The translations under genes were made by a program, and so were the position numbers. The notes beneath the pieces were generated by a model that made no database searches, was not told the origin of the DNA, and saw only the letters and a list, made by a program, of their open reading frames with translations. DNA of 64,000 bases, taken from positions 17,878-81,877 of the forward strand of contig NW_026089456.1 in the NCBI RefSeq assembly GCF_933775445.1, in the 5' to 3' direction. Shown piece by piece: positions 63,542-64,000 of this stretch; the stretch's first letter is position 1; every line of letters starts with the position of its first letter. Source of the DNA: Argentina anserina. Lineage: Eukaryota > Streptophyta > Magnoliopsida > Rosales > Rosaceae.

Positions 63542-64000
63542 ATGCGAGTTTCTATTGAATTTGAGAGTGTTTCCAGTGTGGGCGTGTGTTTCTTTCAAAC
63601 TGAGTATCTTTCTATCGTTTGAGTATGTTTACTATTGCAATTTGAGTATCTTTTCAATTCTCGTTTGAGTATCTTTCTGAACGGCTTTCTGATGCGAGTT
63701 TCTATTGAATTTGAGAGTGTTTCCAGTGTGGGCGTGTGTTTCTTTCAAACTGAGTATCTTTCTATCGTTTGAGTATGTTTACTATTGCAATTTGAGTAAC
63801 TTTTCAATCCTCGTTTGAGTATCTTTCTGAACGGCTTTCTGATGCGAGTGTCTCTTGAATTTGAGAGTGTTTCCAGTGTGGGCGTGTGTTTCTTTCAGAC
63901 TGAGTATCTTTCTATCGTTTGAGTATGTTTACTTTTGCAATTTGAGTATCTTTTCAATTCTCGTTTGAGTATCTTTCTGTAAGGCTTTCTGATGCTGATA

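Larger units (their letters stand above)
58074..64000 (+). repeat. Tandem satellite array, ~150-bp monomer (right part)
   Basis: The same satellite resumes in phase directly after the transposon, in the same orientation. The monomer split by the insertion is completed exactly once the duplicated 8 bp are removed. Subfamilies here include CTTTTGCAATTTGAG, GTCGTTTGAG and a distinctive variant reading TTAATATGGGAC at 61,231, 61,980 and 62,879. The last few bases of the window (GATGCTGATA) depart from the expected GATGCGAGTT or GATGCTAGTT. That is too short to say whether the array ends here. Confidence 0.97.

Noticed and set aside
1..64000. CRISPR array
   Set aside because: The repeats are contiguous 150-bp units with no unique spacers, and no cas genes are present.
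1..64000. Ribosomal intergenic-spacer subrepeats
   Set aside because: No rRNA sequence or Pol I promoter-like feature occurs in 64 kb, and the array is far longer than usual spacer subrepeats.
1..64000. CENP-B box or telomeric repeat
   Set aside because: No motif resembling the mammalian CENP-B box, and no TTTAGGG or TTAGGG runs, were seen.

Overview
The window is almost entirely one tandem satellite DNA array. I see no protein-coding gene, rRNA or tRNA gene that I would defend. The repeat unit is 147-152 bp, mostly 149 or 150, and always in the same orientation. About 420 monomers account for everything except one 645-bp transposable element. Megabase-style satellite, higher-order repeats and a non-autonomous DNA transposon of plant type (8-bp target-site duplication, terminal inverted repeats, GTGTCC-rich ends) point to a eukaryotic, most likely plant, nuclear genome. 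The array could be centromeric, pericentromeric or a subtelomeric/knob block. I do not recognise the satellite by name and cannot assign a species.

Monomer: about 36% G+C, with a strong strand skew (consensus count on the + strand: T 68, G 32, A 28, C 22 of 150). It carries four copies of a GAGTATSTTT core spaced 19, 23 and 23 bp, then a spacer with ATGCGAGTTT, a fifth, degenerate copy (GAGAGTGTTT) and a G-rich CCAGTGTGGGCGTGTG box.

Layout. (1) 1-7,110: a clean 15-monomer higher-order repeat (HOR) of 2,241 bp, a little over three copies. (2) 7,111-12,499: scrambled variants with a 449-bp trimer duplication. (3) 12,500-15,610: HOR again, about 1.4 copies. (4) 15,611-16,799: variant block. (5) 16,800-21,580: HOR again, about 2.1 copies. 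(6) 21,581-41,974: older, more diverged monomers with patchy long-range duplications. (7) 41,975-48,254: a 3,140-bp unit (21 monomers) twice in tandem. (8) 48,255-54,445: a 597-bp duplication followed by a 2,838-bp unit (19 monomers) twice in tandem. (9) 54,446-64,000: further short tandem duplications, with the transposon at 57,429-58,073.

Landmarks from about 22.8 to 30.6 kb recur in the same order from about 38.0 to 63.5 kb at growing offsets. This implies an old duplication of a whole block, whose second copy later swelled by local amplification. The transposon sits only in the second copy. The matching site near 27,541 is an intact empty site, so the insertion is younger than that duplication. 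Inside the transposon are two tandem 136-bp units, each with motifs like an RNA polymerase III A box and B box followed by T-runs.
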